From Bacteroidales bacterium (GTDB lineage: Bacteria > Bacteroidota > Bacteroidia > Bacteroidales > Muribaculaceae): a stretch of 35,283 nt of DNA. The DNA lies in NCBI GenBank assembly GCA_014800845.1, contig JAAVFJ010000056.1:1-35283 (forward strand), in the 5' to 3' direction. The notes below the pieces were generated by a model. That model ran no database searches, was not told where the DNA came from, and saw only the letters and a list, made by a program, of their open reading frames with translations. Of the stretch, positions 1-8,142 are shown in pieces. Every line of letters starts with the position of its first letter. Within the stretch, counting starts at the first letter, position 1. The translations under genes and the position numbers were made by a program.

Positions 1-1812
1 ATCTCGGCACCTCAGGCGCCCACTCTTGGTGAAAATGCCCTGAATAAGTTCACCGGCACCATTTATCTTCAGAATAAAGATGCCGAATCCTCTTACAGCA
101 CGTGGCCCGGGAGCATAGCTGATGCAGAAATGATTACTCCTGAATATATGGCGGTTGGCAAGCCGGGTAATCTCAACGTCCGTGCCCAATTTGGCCAAAG
201 TAATACTTCTTCAGCATTATATCTGAATAAATCTGATGAGAGTGTGCAATATGCCGCCTCTTTGGTTAGTTCTAAACCGTCGGAACCGGTTTCAATGCCG
301 TATACTTTCTGGAGCTCCTCTGCACCATCCCTTGTATATGTTGACCAGGAAGGCAATATCACTTTCAAATCAATGCCTAATAGTGACAGTGCTATTACAA
401 TTACAGTAGAGTCGCTTTATGACCATTCTCCTATTGTAAAGTATAATGTAGTAGTTGAGGATTTCGCCTATACGTATGAAAAGGTTGAGCTCAATTACGT
501 GATTTTAAGTGAAGAAAAGAAAACATGCGGCGTGACGCGCCCCACTGTTTCCACTCATACCAAAGTTGAAATTCCGGAAACGGCCAATGGTTACACAGTG
601 ACAGAAATTCGCAACAATGCGTTTGAAAGCAGCACATCTCTTAAGGAGGTATCACTCCCCAAGACTCTTACTGCTATTCGCAATTATGCATTTTCGGGTA
701 CTGCGTTGGAGTCAGTGGTAATTCCTGATGCTGTCACCACCATTAATTTAGCTGCATTTATCAGATGCGCGTCATTGAAAACCGTAGAGTTCGGTAAATC
801 TCTGAAAACCGTAGGAAACAGCGCCTTCCAGTCATGCAGTGCGCTGCAATCTATTAATCTTCCCAACTCAGTGACCAGTGTCGGTACTTATGCATTCTCA
901 AGTTGCAAAAATGCATCTAAGCTGTCGCTGCCCAATGGACTGACAACATTGCAAACTTCAGTCTTTTCAGGCTGTTCCGGGCTCACATCAGTTGTATTGC
1001 CACCGTCAATCATCACTATAGGTGAAACCGCGTTTAACGGTTGTACATCGCTTAAAACCATCTATATGGGTCCCAAGGTAGCATCTATAGGCACTAATGC
1101 TTTCAACAATGTAGGACTTTCCGAATTGTATATTTCGGCACAGAATGTGCCCGATGTTGATGCGAAGGCATTTAACAAATTACCGGGTACGCTCTATGTG
1201 CAGGGCAGTGATGCGAAGAATGCTTATAGCCAACATACAATATGGGGCGCCATCTCATCGGTGGGACACTTTGATCATCCTGAAGATGCCGGAATTACCA
1301 TGGTAGTAGTTCCCGTGAATACTCTGAGTGCTCCTGCTCGTGATGGTAATTCCGGTCCGATGCGTGTAGAGAATTACAATACTACCAGTCATATTTATAC
1401 CAATACAGAGGGAGAGACGCTGTCGCATACCGCTACCCTCCAGCCTGGCAGTGCTGGCGAAACGGTAACTATGCCAAGTACATTCTGGCGTTCTTCCAAC
1501 TCTTCGAAGGTGTATGTAGACAACGACGGAAATCTTACCGTGCTTAAGGTTCCTGAAATGTCATCGCCGGTAACTCTGACAGCCGAGTCGCTTTATGACA
1601 ACGGCCCGACTCATGAGATTCTGGTAGATAATTACCTCATGACAGGGGTAGAGGAAATCATTGGCGAAGACAATGCCGATGCTACAGATGATGCTTCGGT
1701 TAGGATTTTCACGATTAACGGTCTGCCTGCCGGCAACAATCTTAATGGTCTGGCCCCTGGCATCTATATCGTGAAACAAGGAATGAAGATAGTCAAAATA
1801 ACCGTAAGATAA
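1..1812 (+). CDS. Secreted leucine-rich-repeat (BspA-like) protein with type IX sorting signal, 5' partial
   Basis: The reading frame is open from base 1, so the true start lies upstream; 603 codons are visible. The middle (roughly codons 190-370) carries BspA-type LRR_5 repeats with the recurring pattern AF..C.SL..V.LP.S. Two longer units repeat: an LRR end followed by an all-beta module containing the pattern MP.TFW.SS...VYVD.(E/D)GN, at about bases 285-470 and 1460-1625. The last 35 residues (VRIFTINGL...GIYIVK...KIV) fit a type IX secretion C-terminal sorting domain. This predicts export and attachment at the cell surface. BspA-like proteins often bind host or polymer ligands, but the ligand cannot be read here. 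A hairpin terminator follows the stop codon. The first ATG in the window (base 130) is internal, because the preceding 43 codons match the repeat unit seen later in the protein. Confidence 0.85.
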   Translation: MSAPQAPTLGENALNKFTGTIYLQNKDAESSYSTWPGSIADAEMITPEYMAVGKPGNLNVRAQFGQSNTSSALYLNKSDESVQYAASLVSSKPSEPVSMPYTFWSSSAPSLVYVDQEGNITFKSMPNSDSAITITVESLYDHSPIVKYNVVVEDFAYTYEKVELNYVILSEEKKTCGVTRPTVSTHTKVEIPETANGYTVTEIRNNAFESSTSLKEVSLPKTLTAIRNYAFSGTALESVVIPDAVTTINLAAFIRCASLKTVEFGKSLKTVGNSAFQSCSALQSINLPNSVTSVGTYAFSSCKNASKLSLPNGLTTLQTSVFSGCSGLTSVVLPPSIITIGETAFNGCTSLKTIYMGPKVASIGTNAFNNVGLSELYISAQNVPDVDAKAFNKLPGTLYVQGSDAKNAYSQHTIWGAISSVGHFDHPEDAGITMVVVPVNTLSAPARDGNSGPMRVENYNTTSHIYTNTEGETLSHTATLQPGSAGETVTMPSTFWRSSNSSKVYVDNDGNLTVLKVPEMSSPVTLTAESLYDNGPTHEILVDNYLMTGVEEIIGEDNADATDDASVRIFTINGLPAGNNLNGLAPGIYIVKQGMKIVKITVR

Positions 1813-1838
1813 TATATTTATTTAGCTTTTATCAATTG

Positions 1839-1879
1839 GCGGTGTCGTGTGCGTGAGCTTGCGGCACCGCACCTTTTTT
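1839..1879 (+). terminator. Intrinsic terminator of the LRR gene
   Basis: A 9-bp stem (1839-1847 with 1862-1870, one G-T wobble) is followed by CC and six T residues, 27 bases after the stop codon of the LRR gene. Confidence 0.7.
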
Positions 1880-1894
1880 CCCATCCTGATTTAA

Positions 1895-2006
1895 CGTAGG
1901 CATCCGAAAGTAGCCGTCTTAGCGGGAACAAATATAAAAGGCCGCCTTGATGTTTACGAGCTTTTACATTTGTCCCTGACAAGACGGCCGCTTTCGGATG
2001 TTTACG
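1895..2006. repeat. Long imperfect inverted repeat built from three copies of one motif
   Basis: The arm 1895-1932 and the arm 1969-2006 are reverse complements of each other at most positions, with small indels in the centre. The end motif GGCCGCTTTCGGATG plus TTTACG appears at 1986-2006. A shorter direct copy, GGCCGCCTTGATGTTTACG, lies at 1940-1958, and a reverse copy at 1895-1915. The element sits between the LRR terminator and the rpsA terminator, so it lies in non-coding DNA between convergent genes. It resembles a small palindromic intergenic repeat, but no family name can be assigned from the sequence. Confidence 0.6.
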
Positions 2007-2012
2007 AAACAA

Positions 2013-2042
2013 AAAGAGCGGCCGGAGGTCCGGTCGCTCTTT
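2013..2042 (-). terminator. Intrinsic terminator of rpsA
   Basis: A 13-bp stem with one mismatch (AAAGAGCG at 2013 pairing with CGCTCTTT at 2035) lies 28 bases beyond the rpsA stop. Read on the minus strand, the stem is followed by a T-rich run. Confidence 0.75.
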
Positions 2043-2070
2043 ATGGGTCTGGCTGAAATCAGCCTGAGGA

Positions 2071-3861
2071 TTACTTGCCGGCTTCGAGCTTCTGCTTGAG
2101 AGCCTGGAGAGCGTCGAGGTCGCCGAGGGTAGTCTTCTCGATAGCGGGAGCGATTACCTTCTCTTCCTGAGCGCGACGTTCGCCACGTGCTGCGCGAGCT
2201 TCGCCGCGAGCCTTGCGAGCTTCCTGCTTCTCTACATCTTCGCGGATGCGGCTGTGAGACAGGATGATGCGCTTGCTGTCCTTGTTAAACTCGATTACCT
2301 TGAACTGGAGCTTCTCGTCGAGACCGGCCTGGCTGCCGTCTTCCTTAACGAGGTGCTTGGGAGTAGCGAAGCCTTCAACACCATATTCGAGTGCGATAAC
2401 TGCGCCCTTGTCCATCACTTCGGTGATTACACCTTCGTGAACGCTGCCCACAGTGAAGATGTTTTCGAATACCTCCCAGGGGTTCTCCTCGAGCTGCTTG
2501 TGGCCGAGAGAGAGACGACGGTTTTCCTTGTCGATTTCGAGAACTACAACTTCGATTTCGTTGCCTACCTTGGTGAACTCGCTGGGGTGCTTGATCTTCT
2601 TGGTCCAAGAGAGGTCAGAGATGTGGATGAGGCCGTCAACGCCCTCTTCGATCTCTACGAATACGCCGAAGTTAGTGAAGTTGCGCACCTTAGCAGTGTG
2701 CTTGCTGCCGATGGCATACTTCTGCTCTACGTCCTCCCAGGGATCCTTCTTGAGCTGTTTGAGGCCGAGGCTCATCTTGCGCTCGTCGCGGTCGAGGGTG
2801 AGCACTACTGCTTCTACCTCGTCGCCAACCTTGAGGAAGTCCTGAGCGGAACGGAGGTGCTGGCTCCAGCTCATCTCGCTTACGTGGATGAGGCCTTCAA
2901 CGCCGGGAGCTACCTCTACGAATGCACCGTAGTCAGCCATAACCACTACTTTGCCCTTCACGTGGTCGCCCACCTTGAGGTTCTCGTCGAGAGCGTCCCA
3001 GGGATGGGGCATGAGCTGCTTGAGGCCGAGGGCGATGCGCTTCTTCTCGTTGTCGAAGTCGAGGATTACCACGTTGAGCTTCTGGTCGAGGCTTACTACC
3101 TCCTTAGGATCGCTTACGCGGCCCCAGCTGAGGTCAGTGATGTGCACGAGACCGTCAACACCACCGAGGTCGATGAATACACCGTAGGGGGTGATGTTCT
3201 TAACAGTGCCTTCGAGTACCTGACCCTTCTCGAGCTTAGCGATGAGCTCTTTCTTCTGAGCTTCGAGCTCGGCTTCGATGAGAGCCTTGTGAGATACTAC
3301 TACGTTGCGGTATTCCTGGTTGATTTTCACCACCTTGAACTCCATGGTCTTGTCCACATACATGTCGTAGTCGCGGATGGGACGCACGTCGATCTGGCTG
3401 CCGGGAAGGAATGCCTCGATGCCGAATACGTCAACGATCATACCACCCTTAGTGCGGCACTTAACGTAGCCGGTGATGATTTCATTGTTCTCGAGAGCCT
3501 TGTTAACGCGCTCCCAGCTGCGTGATGCGCAAGCCTTGCGGTGAGAGAGCACGAGCTGACCCTTTTTGTCTTCCTGGTTCTCGATGAATACTTCCACCTT
3601 GTCGCCTACCTTGAGGTCGGGATTGTAGCGGAATTCTGAGCTGGAGATGATGCCATCGCTCTTATAGCCGATGTTAACCACCACTTCGCGCTTGTTGATA
3701 GCGATGACGGTACCTTCGGTTATCTCTTTGTCTTTTACTGCGCCGAGAGTTTCATCATAAGACTTGGTGAGTTCCTCGCGGCTCTTGCCGGTGGCGATGT
3801 CGCCCTGCTCGAAAGCTTCCCAATCGAAATCTTCGATAGGAGTGTTTTTAAGTTCGCTCAT
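2071..3861 (-). CDS. rpsA: 30S ribosomal protein S1
   Basis: This 596-residue protein carries six S1 (OB-fold) RNA-binding repeats at about residues 45-110, 127-193, 212-283, 297-370, 384-457 and 470-540. Repeats 3-5 show the classic G.V..(I/F)..(Y/F)G.FV......GL.H.S(D/E)(L/M)SW pattern. The basic and glutamate-rich tail (541-596) is typical of Bacteroidota S1. The protein helps mRNA bind the 30S subunit during initiation; in Bacteroidota, where Shine-Dalgarno sites are mostly absent, S1 is thought to matter especially. The start follows a complete promoter and a leader of about 150 bases. A 423-codon ORF on the opposite strand is a codon-bias shadow. Confidence 0.97.
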   Translation of the reverse strand: MSELKNTPIEDFDWEAFEQGDIATGKSREELTKSYDETLGAVKDKEITEGTVIAINKREVVVNIGYKSDGIISSSEFRYNPDLKVGDKVEVFIENQEDKKGQLVLSHRKACASRSWERVNKALENNEIITGYVKCRTKGGMIVDVFGIEAFLPGSQIDVRPIRDYDMYVDKTMEFKVVKINQEYRNVVVSHKALIEAELEAQKKELIAKLEKGQVLEGTVKNITPYGVFIDLGGVDGLVHITDLSWGRVSDPKEVVSLDQKLNVVILDFDNEKKRIALGLKQLMPHPWDALDENLKVGDHVKGKVVVMADYGAFVEVAPGVEGLIHVSEMSWSQHLRSAQDFLKVGDEVEAVVLTLDRDERKMSLGLKQLKKDPWEDVEQKYAIGSKHTAKVRNFTNFGVFVEIEEGVDGLIHISDLSWTKKIKHPSEFTKVGNEIEVVVLEIDKENRRLSLGHKQLEENPWEVFENIFTVGSVHEGVITEVMDKGAVIALEYGVEGFATPKHLVKEDGSQAGLDEKLQFKVIEFNKDSKRIILSHSRIREDVEKQEARKARGEARAARGERRAQEEKVIAPAIEKTTLGDLDALQALKQKLEAGK

Positions 3862-3886
3862 TAAAGTTGCGAATTTGTTGGGATGT

Positions 3887-4002
3887 GGAGCGGTGATTAA
3901 ACGCTTGACAGCGTGGGTGTTAATCCTGCTCCGGGTTAATAAAATGTGTTAATTATCGCTTGAATCCTTCCCCGTCATGACCGCGTGAGCAATCCTGCGG
4001 GG
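3887..4002 (-). promoter_or_regulatory. Structured 5' leader of rpsA
   Basis: Two hairpins lie between the predicted transcription start and the rpsA ATG. The proximal one (3887-3932) pairs GGAGC/GCTCC, GATTAA/TTAATC and ACGCT/AGCGT around a TGAC loop (plus-strand letters), giving 16 base pairs broken by two small internal loops or bulges. The distal one (3970-4002) is closed by CCCCG/CGGGG. Ribosomal protein genes are often autoregulated through such leaders, so this is a candidate S1-responsive element. That role is inferred from position and pairing only. Confidence 0.5.
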
Positions 4003-4014
4003 CAAAATTCGGCA

Positions 4015-4046
4015 CAAAATTAATGTTTTTTCTCCGTATTTCCAAA
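4015..4046 (-). promoter_or_regulatory. Promoter of rpsA
   Basis: On the minus strand TTTG (4046-4043), a 20-base spacer, then TAATTTTG (4022-4015) match the Bacteroidota sigma-70-type consensus exactly. Transcription should start near 4008, giving a leader of about 147 bases. Confidence 0.75.
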
Positions 4047-4132
4047 CTTATCCCCCTGATTTTTAGATATTTTTCAGATTCAGGCTCAGTTTTTCCCTCC
4101 CCCTCGTTGACAGGGGGGGCGGAGGGGTCGGA

Positions 4133-5647
4133 TTATTTTACTATTACGGTTTTGAGCATGTCGGGGAGCAGGTCCTGATCGCTTTTGCTCAGGATTTCCT
4201 TCTGCATGGCCGGGTCGGCGACGAGCTCTGCGTAGGCCTCCCGATAGGCTGCCGGCATGGGCATGAAGGGGGCAGCGCGGCGGAAATATTCGCGGCTTAG
4301 GTCCTCATTTATAGGTGTCACCCCACCTTCGCAATAGATTGCTCCGAGCGCCATATCGGCCTCCGGGTTGCCTGCTTCGGAAGCTTTCTTTAGCATCTCT
4401 ATGCCCCCCGGCACATCAATATAGCTTGAGTTGTCGTCAGTATAAATCCCGCCCAGACGGCAGAGCGCCTCAGGGTTGCCCCCCTTAGCGGCGGAGCGGA
4501 GCAGCTTGATGGCCGCGTTCAAGTTGTAGCCCGAGTATGCGCGGTTGCTCAGAATTACGGCCTGCCAGGTGTCGGCTTCATGTTTGTCGATTTTCTTAAA
4601 TTCCTTTAGTCTGGCGAGAGCCTCGTCATAGGAACCGCCGTTTATGAGCTTGCGGATGCGGCAATACTCGGCGAAGGGGGAGTCAGGGATGGTGTCGTTG
4701 ACCAGACGGGTGAAGGCTGTGCGGTGACCGTGAGCGGCGGCGCGCTCATACATGCGCAGAGCTAACCCGAAATTGGCAGGCACACCGGTGCCGTCGGTCA
4801 GGCAGCGTGCCAGCGCATACTGGGCATAGTGGTTGCCGAGCTGAGCACCTGTTTTGTACCAGCGTGCGGCCTCCTTGGCATCTGGGTCCACACCGTCGCC
4901 CACGGCGTAGGAGCGCCCCACGTAGTAGTGGGCCATAGGCATTCCGCTGTCGGCCGCCTGCTTGATGAGGCTGAGGCCGATTTGCTTGTTCATGGGTATG
5001 CCAAGCCCCTCGAGCCGCATTTTACCGGTCCAGAAGAGGGCCGACGGATTGCCGGCGGAGGCCAGCGGAGTGAACTCCACAATGGCCTCGGGAAACTTCT
5101 TGGCGTTGAGCAGGCTCATGGCGTATTCAAGCTTAGATGCCGCATCGCCGCCGGTCGCAGCAATCTGCCTATATTTAGCGGCCAGAGCCTTGTTGGCTTT
5201 GATGCGGTTAACACCTTCACCCAGACCGGTATTGTAAATGTCTGCCATCAGCGCGGCCGCCCAGTGGCAGCCGCTGTCGGCGGCGGTCACAGTTGCCGCC
5301 AGCGCCTCCTTGTCGCCCAGACGGATGGCCCGCTTCATCAGCCCGGCAGCGCGGGTGGTGTCGGCAGTCACACCGTGGCCGTTGAGATAGCACCGCGCAA
5401 GATTGGACGACGCCTGCGGGTAGTCTTGCTTTTGAGCGCGCAGCCACCACTGTATGGCTTTGAGATAGCTTTGTTTGAAATTCTCGCCGTTATAGTACCA
5501 TTCGCCCACAGTGTTCTGAGCGGCGGCGTCCCCCTTTTCGGCGGCGTCGGCAATACGTTGCAGGGAATCGGTCGCTTCGGGATTGAGACAGTAGGCGGAG
5601 CAGGCGCACGTAAGGGCGCAGATTATAGATAGCAGAAAGCGATGCAT
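4133..5647 (-). CDS. Secreted Sel1-like repeat protein
   Basis: The protein has 504 residues from the chosen ATG at 5647; the frame stays open 30 codons further upstream. This ATG was chosen because it begins a signal peptide (MHRFLLSIICALTCAC...) and lies 10 bases after the stop of the preceding FHA gene, whereas the longer form would overlap that gene and bury the signal. The rest is a solenoid of Sel1/TPR-like helical repeats of about 36 residues with patterns such as A...LA.CYLNG.GV..D and A..WY..AA..G...A. Sel1 repeats are protein-interaction scaffolds; no enzymatic domain is visible. It is last in the unit starting at 7238, behind an FHA protein, and is predicted to be periplasmic or surface-exposed. 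The partner is unknown. Confidence 0.85.
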   Translation of the reverse strand: MHRFLLSIICALTCACSAYCLNPEATDSLQRIADAAEKGDAAAQNTVGEWYYNGENFKQSYLKAIQWWLRAQKQDYPQASSNLARCYLNGHGVTADTTRAAGLMKRAIRLGDKEALAATVTAADSGCHWAAALMADIYNTGLGEGVNRIKANKALAAKYRQIAATGGDAASKLEYAMSLLNAKKFPEAIVEFTPLASAGNPSALFWTGKMRLEGLGIPMNKQIGLSLIKQAADSGMPMAHYYVGRSYAVGDGVDPDAKEAARWYKTGAQLGNHYAQYALARCLTDGTGVPANFGLALRMYERAAAHGHRTAFTRLVNDTIPDSPFAEYCRIRKLINGGSYDEALARLKEFKKIDKHEADTWQAVILSNRAYSGYNLNAAIKLLRSAAKGGNPEALCRLGGIYTDDNSSYIDVPGGIEMLKKASEAGNPEADMALGAIYCEGGVTPINEDLSREYFRRAAPFMPMPAAYREAYAELVADPAMQKEILSKSDQDLLPDMLKTVIVK

Positions 5648-5657
5648 GCGGGTGGTG

Positions 5658-6461
5658 TTAAAAGTTATTGATACCGGGTGCCTTAGGGTCAGGCTCAAAC
5701 CGGAAGGTGGTCTTGCCGAGACGCAGCTCGTCGCCAAAATTAAGGTAGACCTCTTCCCCCTGAGTGAGGCAGCGTCCGGAGAGGAAGACGGGGTTGGTGG
5801 CGCTCAGCACACACAGCTTATAGGTGAAACCGGCGGCGGCGCTGATAGTGGCATGGATGGAGACGGAGCGCCGCGACATAGTGTTGTCACCTTTCACAGA
5901 GATAGTGCTCGGCAGCTGCATATCCATTCGCCCTATGGTGTGCTCTCCTAAAGGTAGCGGATGCGTAACGCTTCGCCACAATGACCTGACCTGCACCAGA
6001 CAACCCTGCCTGTTGTTGAAGTTTTCGGTGGCAATCATCTCCGTGGGATTGACAAAGGCGGCTCTCACCTTGCCGTGGCAACCGGGGCAGGTGAAGGTGA
6101 ATTTACCCTCATTCTTAGCCGTGTAGCTCATCTTCTTGTTTCGGCAATGGGGGCAGAGGAGCAGGGCTTGTTCTCCCACATGGAAATGATTCAGACCGTC
6201 GGGATACTCGATGTAGTCGCGGATTGGTTTGTCGGAATTGTCCGGTGCCTGCAGGTCCTTCTTCTCTCCGGGAGGGGTGGTGTCAGGGCTTTTGCATTGT
6301 CCGGGGAGCTGCGAGGGAGGGGGCATCTTCACGGTCACCTTGCTCCCGCAGTGGGGACATGACACCTTGAAAAGCCCCTCCTTCCCGGGGTATTTCATCT
6401 TGAAGAGCTTGCCGCACTCGGGGTTAGTGCAGTGGAAACCTAAAGAGGGTGTGTCAGCCAT
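5658..6461 (-). CDS. Double zinc-ribbon protein with C-terminal FHA domain
   Basis: This 267-residue protein has no signal peptide. Two treble-clef-like zinc ribbons are visible: Cys11/Cys16/Cys35/Cys38 and Cys103/Cys106/Cys125/Cys128, separated by a proline-rich linker. The C-terminal part (about 155-262) is an FHA domain with the Gly177-Arg178 core (GEHTIGR), a serine-rich loop (MSRRSVS) and His203, the positions expected to contact phosphothreonine. FHA domains recognise phosphothreonine peptides. No Ser/Thr kinase is present in the window, so the phosphorylated partner is unknown. The gene is second in a three-gene unit, 12 bases after its upstream neighbour and 10 before the Sel1 gene. 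It is predicted to be cytoplasmic. Confidence 0.85.
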   Translation of the reverse strand: MADTPSLGFHCTNPECGKLFKMKYPGKEGLFKVSCPHCGSKVTVKMPPPSQLPGQCKSPDTTPPGEKKDLQAPDNSDKPIRDYIEYPDGLNHFHVGEQALLLCPHCRNKKMSYTAKNEGKFTFTCPGCHGKVRAAFVNPTEMIATENFNNRQGCLVQVRSLWRSVTHPLPLGEHTIGRMDMQLPSTISVKGDNTMSRRSVSIHATISAAAGFTYKLCVLSATNPVFLSGRCLTQGEEVYLNFGDELRLGKTTFRFEPDPKAPGINNF

Positions 6462-6473
6462 CGTTATTCAATC

Positions 6474-7238
6474 TCAAGAGATAATGTCGACTGAGAAATC
6501 CTCGCCTTCGAAATTGTCCATATTCTCCCCATTGTTTGCCAGATACTGGTCGTCGGGAGCGGCTTCAAGTTCAGCGTCGCCCACATTGATAGCGAGTTCG
6601 GACACGTCCACAACATCTCCCTCGGAGGTCATGGCCTGGTCAAACATGTTGTCGCCATCCACATCAACGAGCAGAATGGGCTGGCCGGTGGGGTCGTAAG
6701 CAATAGCGGCTTTCTGAGCTTCGCCATCATCGCCGTAGATCATGCCCACTTCTTCGTAGTCATGAATAATCATATCCCCGGCAGCATCCTCATCACCATC
6801 ATGGTCAATTTTTTCTTCCGCCAGGACGCGGTCCACTTCGGTGTCGGGGTCCAGATTGTTTTCATCGTAGCGGGCCAGTTCATCGGCCGATGGCTGCTGA
6901 GCGCCGTTTGCAGAGGGCTGGTCAGGATTCTCATCGTGGGGGGCCGGGTCACTCTTGATTTCCTCCACCTCAGGGGTTTCGGGAGTGTGAGGGGGCACGG
7001 GGTTAGAATGAGGGGTAGCGGGGGGCAATACGGGCTCGGCCACATTTTGCTGCTCCTTGGCCTCGCGGGCCATTTCCGGTTCGCGGTCCTTCACCAGATG
7101 ATTGCGGTAAGCAGCGGCACCTGCGGCACCTGCCACACCGGCGCCTGCGGCAGCTGCGGCTATGCCGGCGCGTTTTGCATTGTCTGATGACTTGCCGGCC
7201 TGCTCGCCGGAATATGGGTTATTGCTATTCTTGCTCAT
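6474..7238 (-). CDS. Asp/Glu-rich protein with Ala/Gly hydrophobic segment
   Basis: The protein has 254 residues from ATG 7238. The frame is open up to 7322, but a complete promoter lies at 7268-7299, so longer starts would fall inside or upstream of it. A short polar N-terminus is followed by an Ala/Gly-rich segment (about residues 22-42) that could be a glycine-zipper membrane helix. After it come a proline-rich stretch and a strongly acidic C-terminal half. That half includes VDVDGDNMFD, which resembles calcium-binding Asp-rich loops. I do not recognise a named family. It heads the unit with the zinc-ribbon FHA protein and the Sel1 protein, so it may be a membrane-linked partner of them; this is inference. 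Confidence 0.7.
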   Translation of the reverse strand: MSKNSNNPYSGEQAGKSSDNAKRAGIAAAAAGAGVAGAAGAAAYRNHLVKDREPEMAREAKEQQNVAEPVLPPATPHSNPVPPHTPETPEVEEIKSDPAPHDENPDQPSANGAQQPSADELARYDENNLDPDTEVDRVLAEEKIDHDGDEDAAGDMIIHDYEEVGMIYGDDGEAQKAAIAYDPTGQPILLVDVDGDNMFDQAMTSEGDVVDVSELAINVGDAELEAAPDDQYLANNGENMDNFEGEDFSVDIIS

Positions 7239-7267
7239 GGGGCTATAACGTTTGATTGATTCTGACA

Positions 7268-7299
7268 CAAAGTTATAATCCCGGAGAGCGAGATGCAAA
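7268..7299 (-). promoter_or_regulatory. Promoter of the acidic protein / FHA / Sel1 unit
   Basis: On the minus strand TTTG (7299-7296), a 20-base spacer and TAACTTTG (7275-7268) match the Bacteroidota consensus exactly. The expected start, about 20-25 bases before ATG 7238, fixes the start of that gene. Confidence 0.75.
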
Positions 7300-7306
7300 T
7301 TCTGCA

Positions 7307-7355
7307 GGGGGTACTGTACCAACCCCCGGGTTTTCTTGACGAAACTCCGGGGGTT
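7307..7355 (-). promoter_or_regulatory. Caspase-gene 3' hairpin with a competing alternative pairing
   Basis: AACCCCCGG (7321-7329) pairs perfectly with CCGGGGGTT (7347-7355), and GTTT/AAAC can extend the stem. The same C run can instead pair with the G run at 7307-7311 around a GTAC/GTAC core. The stem lies 16 bases past the caspase stop. It lacks a T run, so it is at best a partial terminator. Confidence 0.45.
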
Positions 7356-7370
7356 AGCAGTTGAGATGAT

Positions 7371-8108
7371 TTACTTGTGGCGTATGATTACGCGGTCATG
7401 AAGCGCCTTGGGGGCTATGAGCGTGGGGTGCTGATAGTGTTTCTCGGGGTTCCCCTTCGCATCGTAATACACCGCTTTCGAGCTCTTGTTGGTTATGTCG
7501 TTATAGACATATTTAAAGAGCTCGGTGAGCGTCACATCCTTGTCGGCATTGAAGTCGGCTTTTCCGCGCAGGCCCTTGACCACACTTCCGCCGAAATAGT
7601 AGGGTGAGCCGCCGGCCTCTGCGCCGAGCTCATCGGCACGAGTGGCAGTAATCCATGCCTGGTCGCCGTAGTTGAGGATTCCTTCATTCTTGGCAGAGCC
7701 GGAGTGGCAGCCCCCCAGGAATACGAGCTTTAGGTTGGCGGGAGACTTGGCGAGTGTCTGGGCCAGCTCCTTATAGGAAATGGTGCCGTCTACGCCGCAG
7801 AAGCCGCCATCGTAGCCGTGACCTTCATGGAAGAAAACTATACGGTCATCCTTCGCGGCTTTGCTGACTATGGCGTTGAGCTTTTCGCGGATATTGGCCA
7901 CAGTGGCGTATTTTGAGGTGAGCAGGGTCACATCCTGAGTCTGGAGCTTCATGGTTTCGGCAAACTCCTTGGCGGCGCGGCTGGCCTGCGGCAGATTGTT
8001 TTCCTTGCCATAATAGTTAGATACGCCTACGGAGAGCACATACACGCGGGCCTGCAGCGTGAAGCAGGTGAGAAGCAGCGCGAGCAGAGAGAGTACTTTT
8101 AATTTCAT
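7371..8108 (-). CDS. Secreted caspase-like peptidase (C14 family) with EF-hand-like loop
   Basis: This 245-residue protein starts with a signal peptide (about residues 1-20, cleavage near LQA-RV) followed directly by a caspase fold. The catalytic His97 sits in FFHEGHGYDG and the catalytic Cys134 in LGGCHSGS, so the dyad is intact. Residues 185-196 (DFNADKDVTLTE) fit the twelve-residue EF-hand calcium loop at positions 1, 3, 5, 7, 9 and 12; similar Asp loops occur in other bacterial C14 proteins. Family members cut after basic residues (metacaspase-like) or acidic ones; which applies here is not evident. The gene lies 34 bases after the membrane FHA gene with no promoter found between, so it is probably co-transcribed with FHA and LytTR. 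Export is notable because many bacterial caspase-like proteins are cytoplasmic. Confidence 0.88.
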   Translation of the reverse strand: MKLKVLSLLALLLTCFTLQARVYVLSVGVSNYYGKENNLPQASRAAKEFAETMKLQTQDVTLLTSKYATVANIREKLNAIVSKAAKDDRIVFFHEGHGYDGGFCGVDGTISYKELAQTLAKSPANLKLVFLGGCHSGSAKNEGILNYGDQAWITATRADELGAEAGGSPYYFGGSVVKGLRGKADFNADKDVTLTELFKYVYNDITNKSSKAVYYDAKGNPEKHYQHPTLIAPKALHDRVIIRHK

Positions 8109-8142
8109 AGATATATTTTCAGATATTAATTTCTAAAATTTA

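Noticed and set aside
2254..3525. 423-codon open frame opposite rpsA
   Set aside because: It lies wholly inside a certain ribosomal gene in the codon-mirrored frame, is Leu/Val/Glu repetitive, and mirrors the S1 repeats.
4094..4127. G/C-rich inverted repeat as terminator of the Sel1 gene
   Set aside because: The pairing is imperfect and on the minus strand an A run rather than a T run follows, so it does not fit an intrinsic terminator.
4829..5632. 267-codon open frame opposite the Sel1 gene
   Set aside because: It lies inside the Sel1 repeats, Gly/Val/His-rich with no family pattern; a codon-bias shadow.
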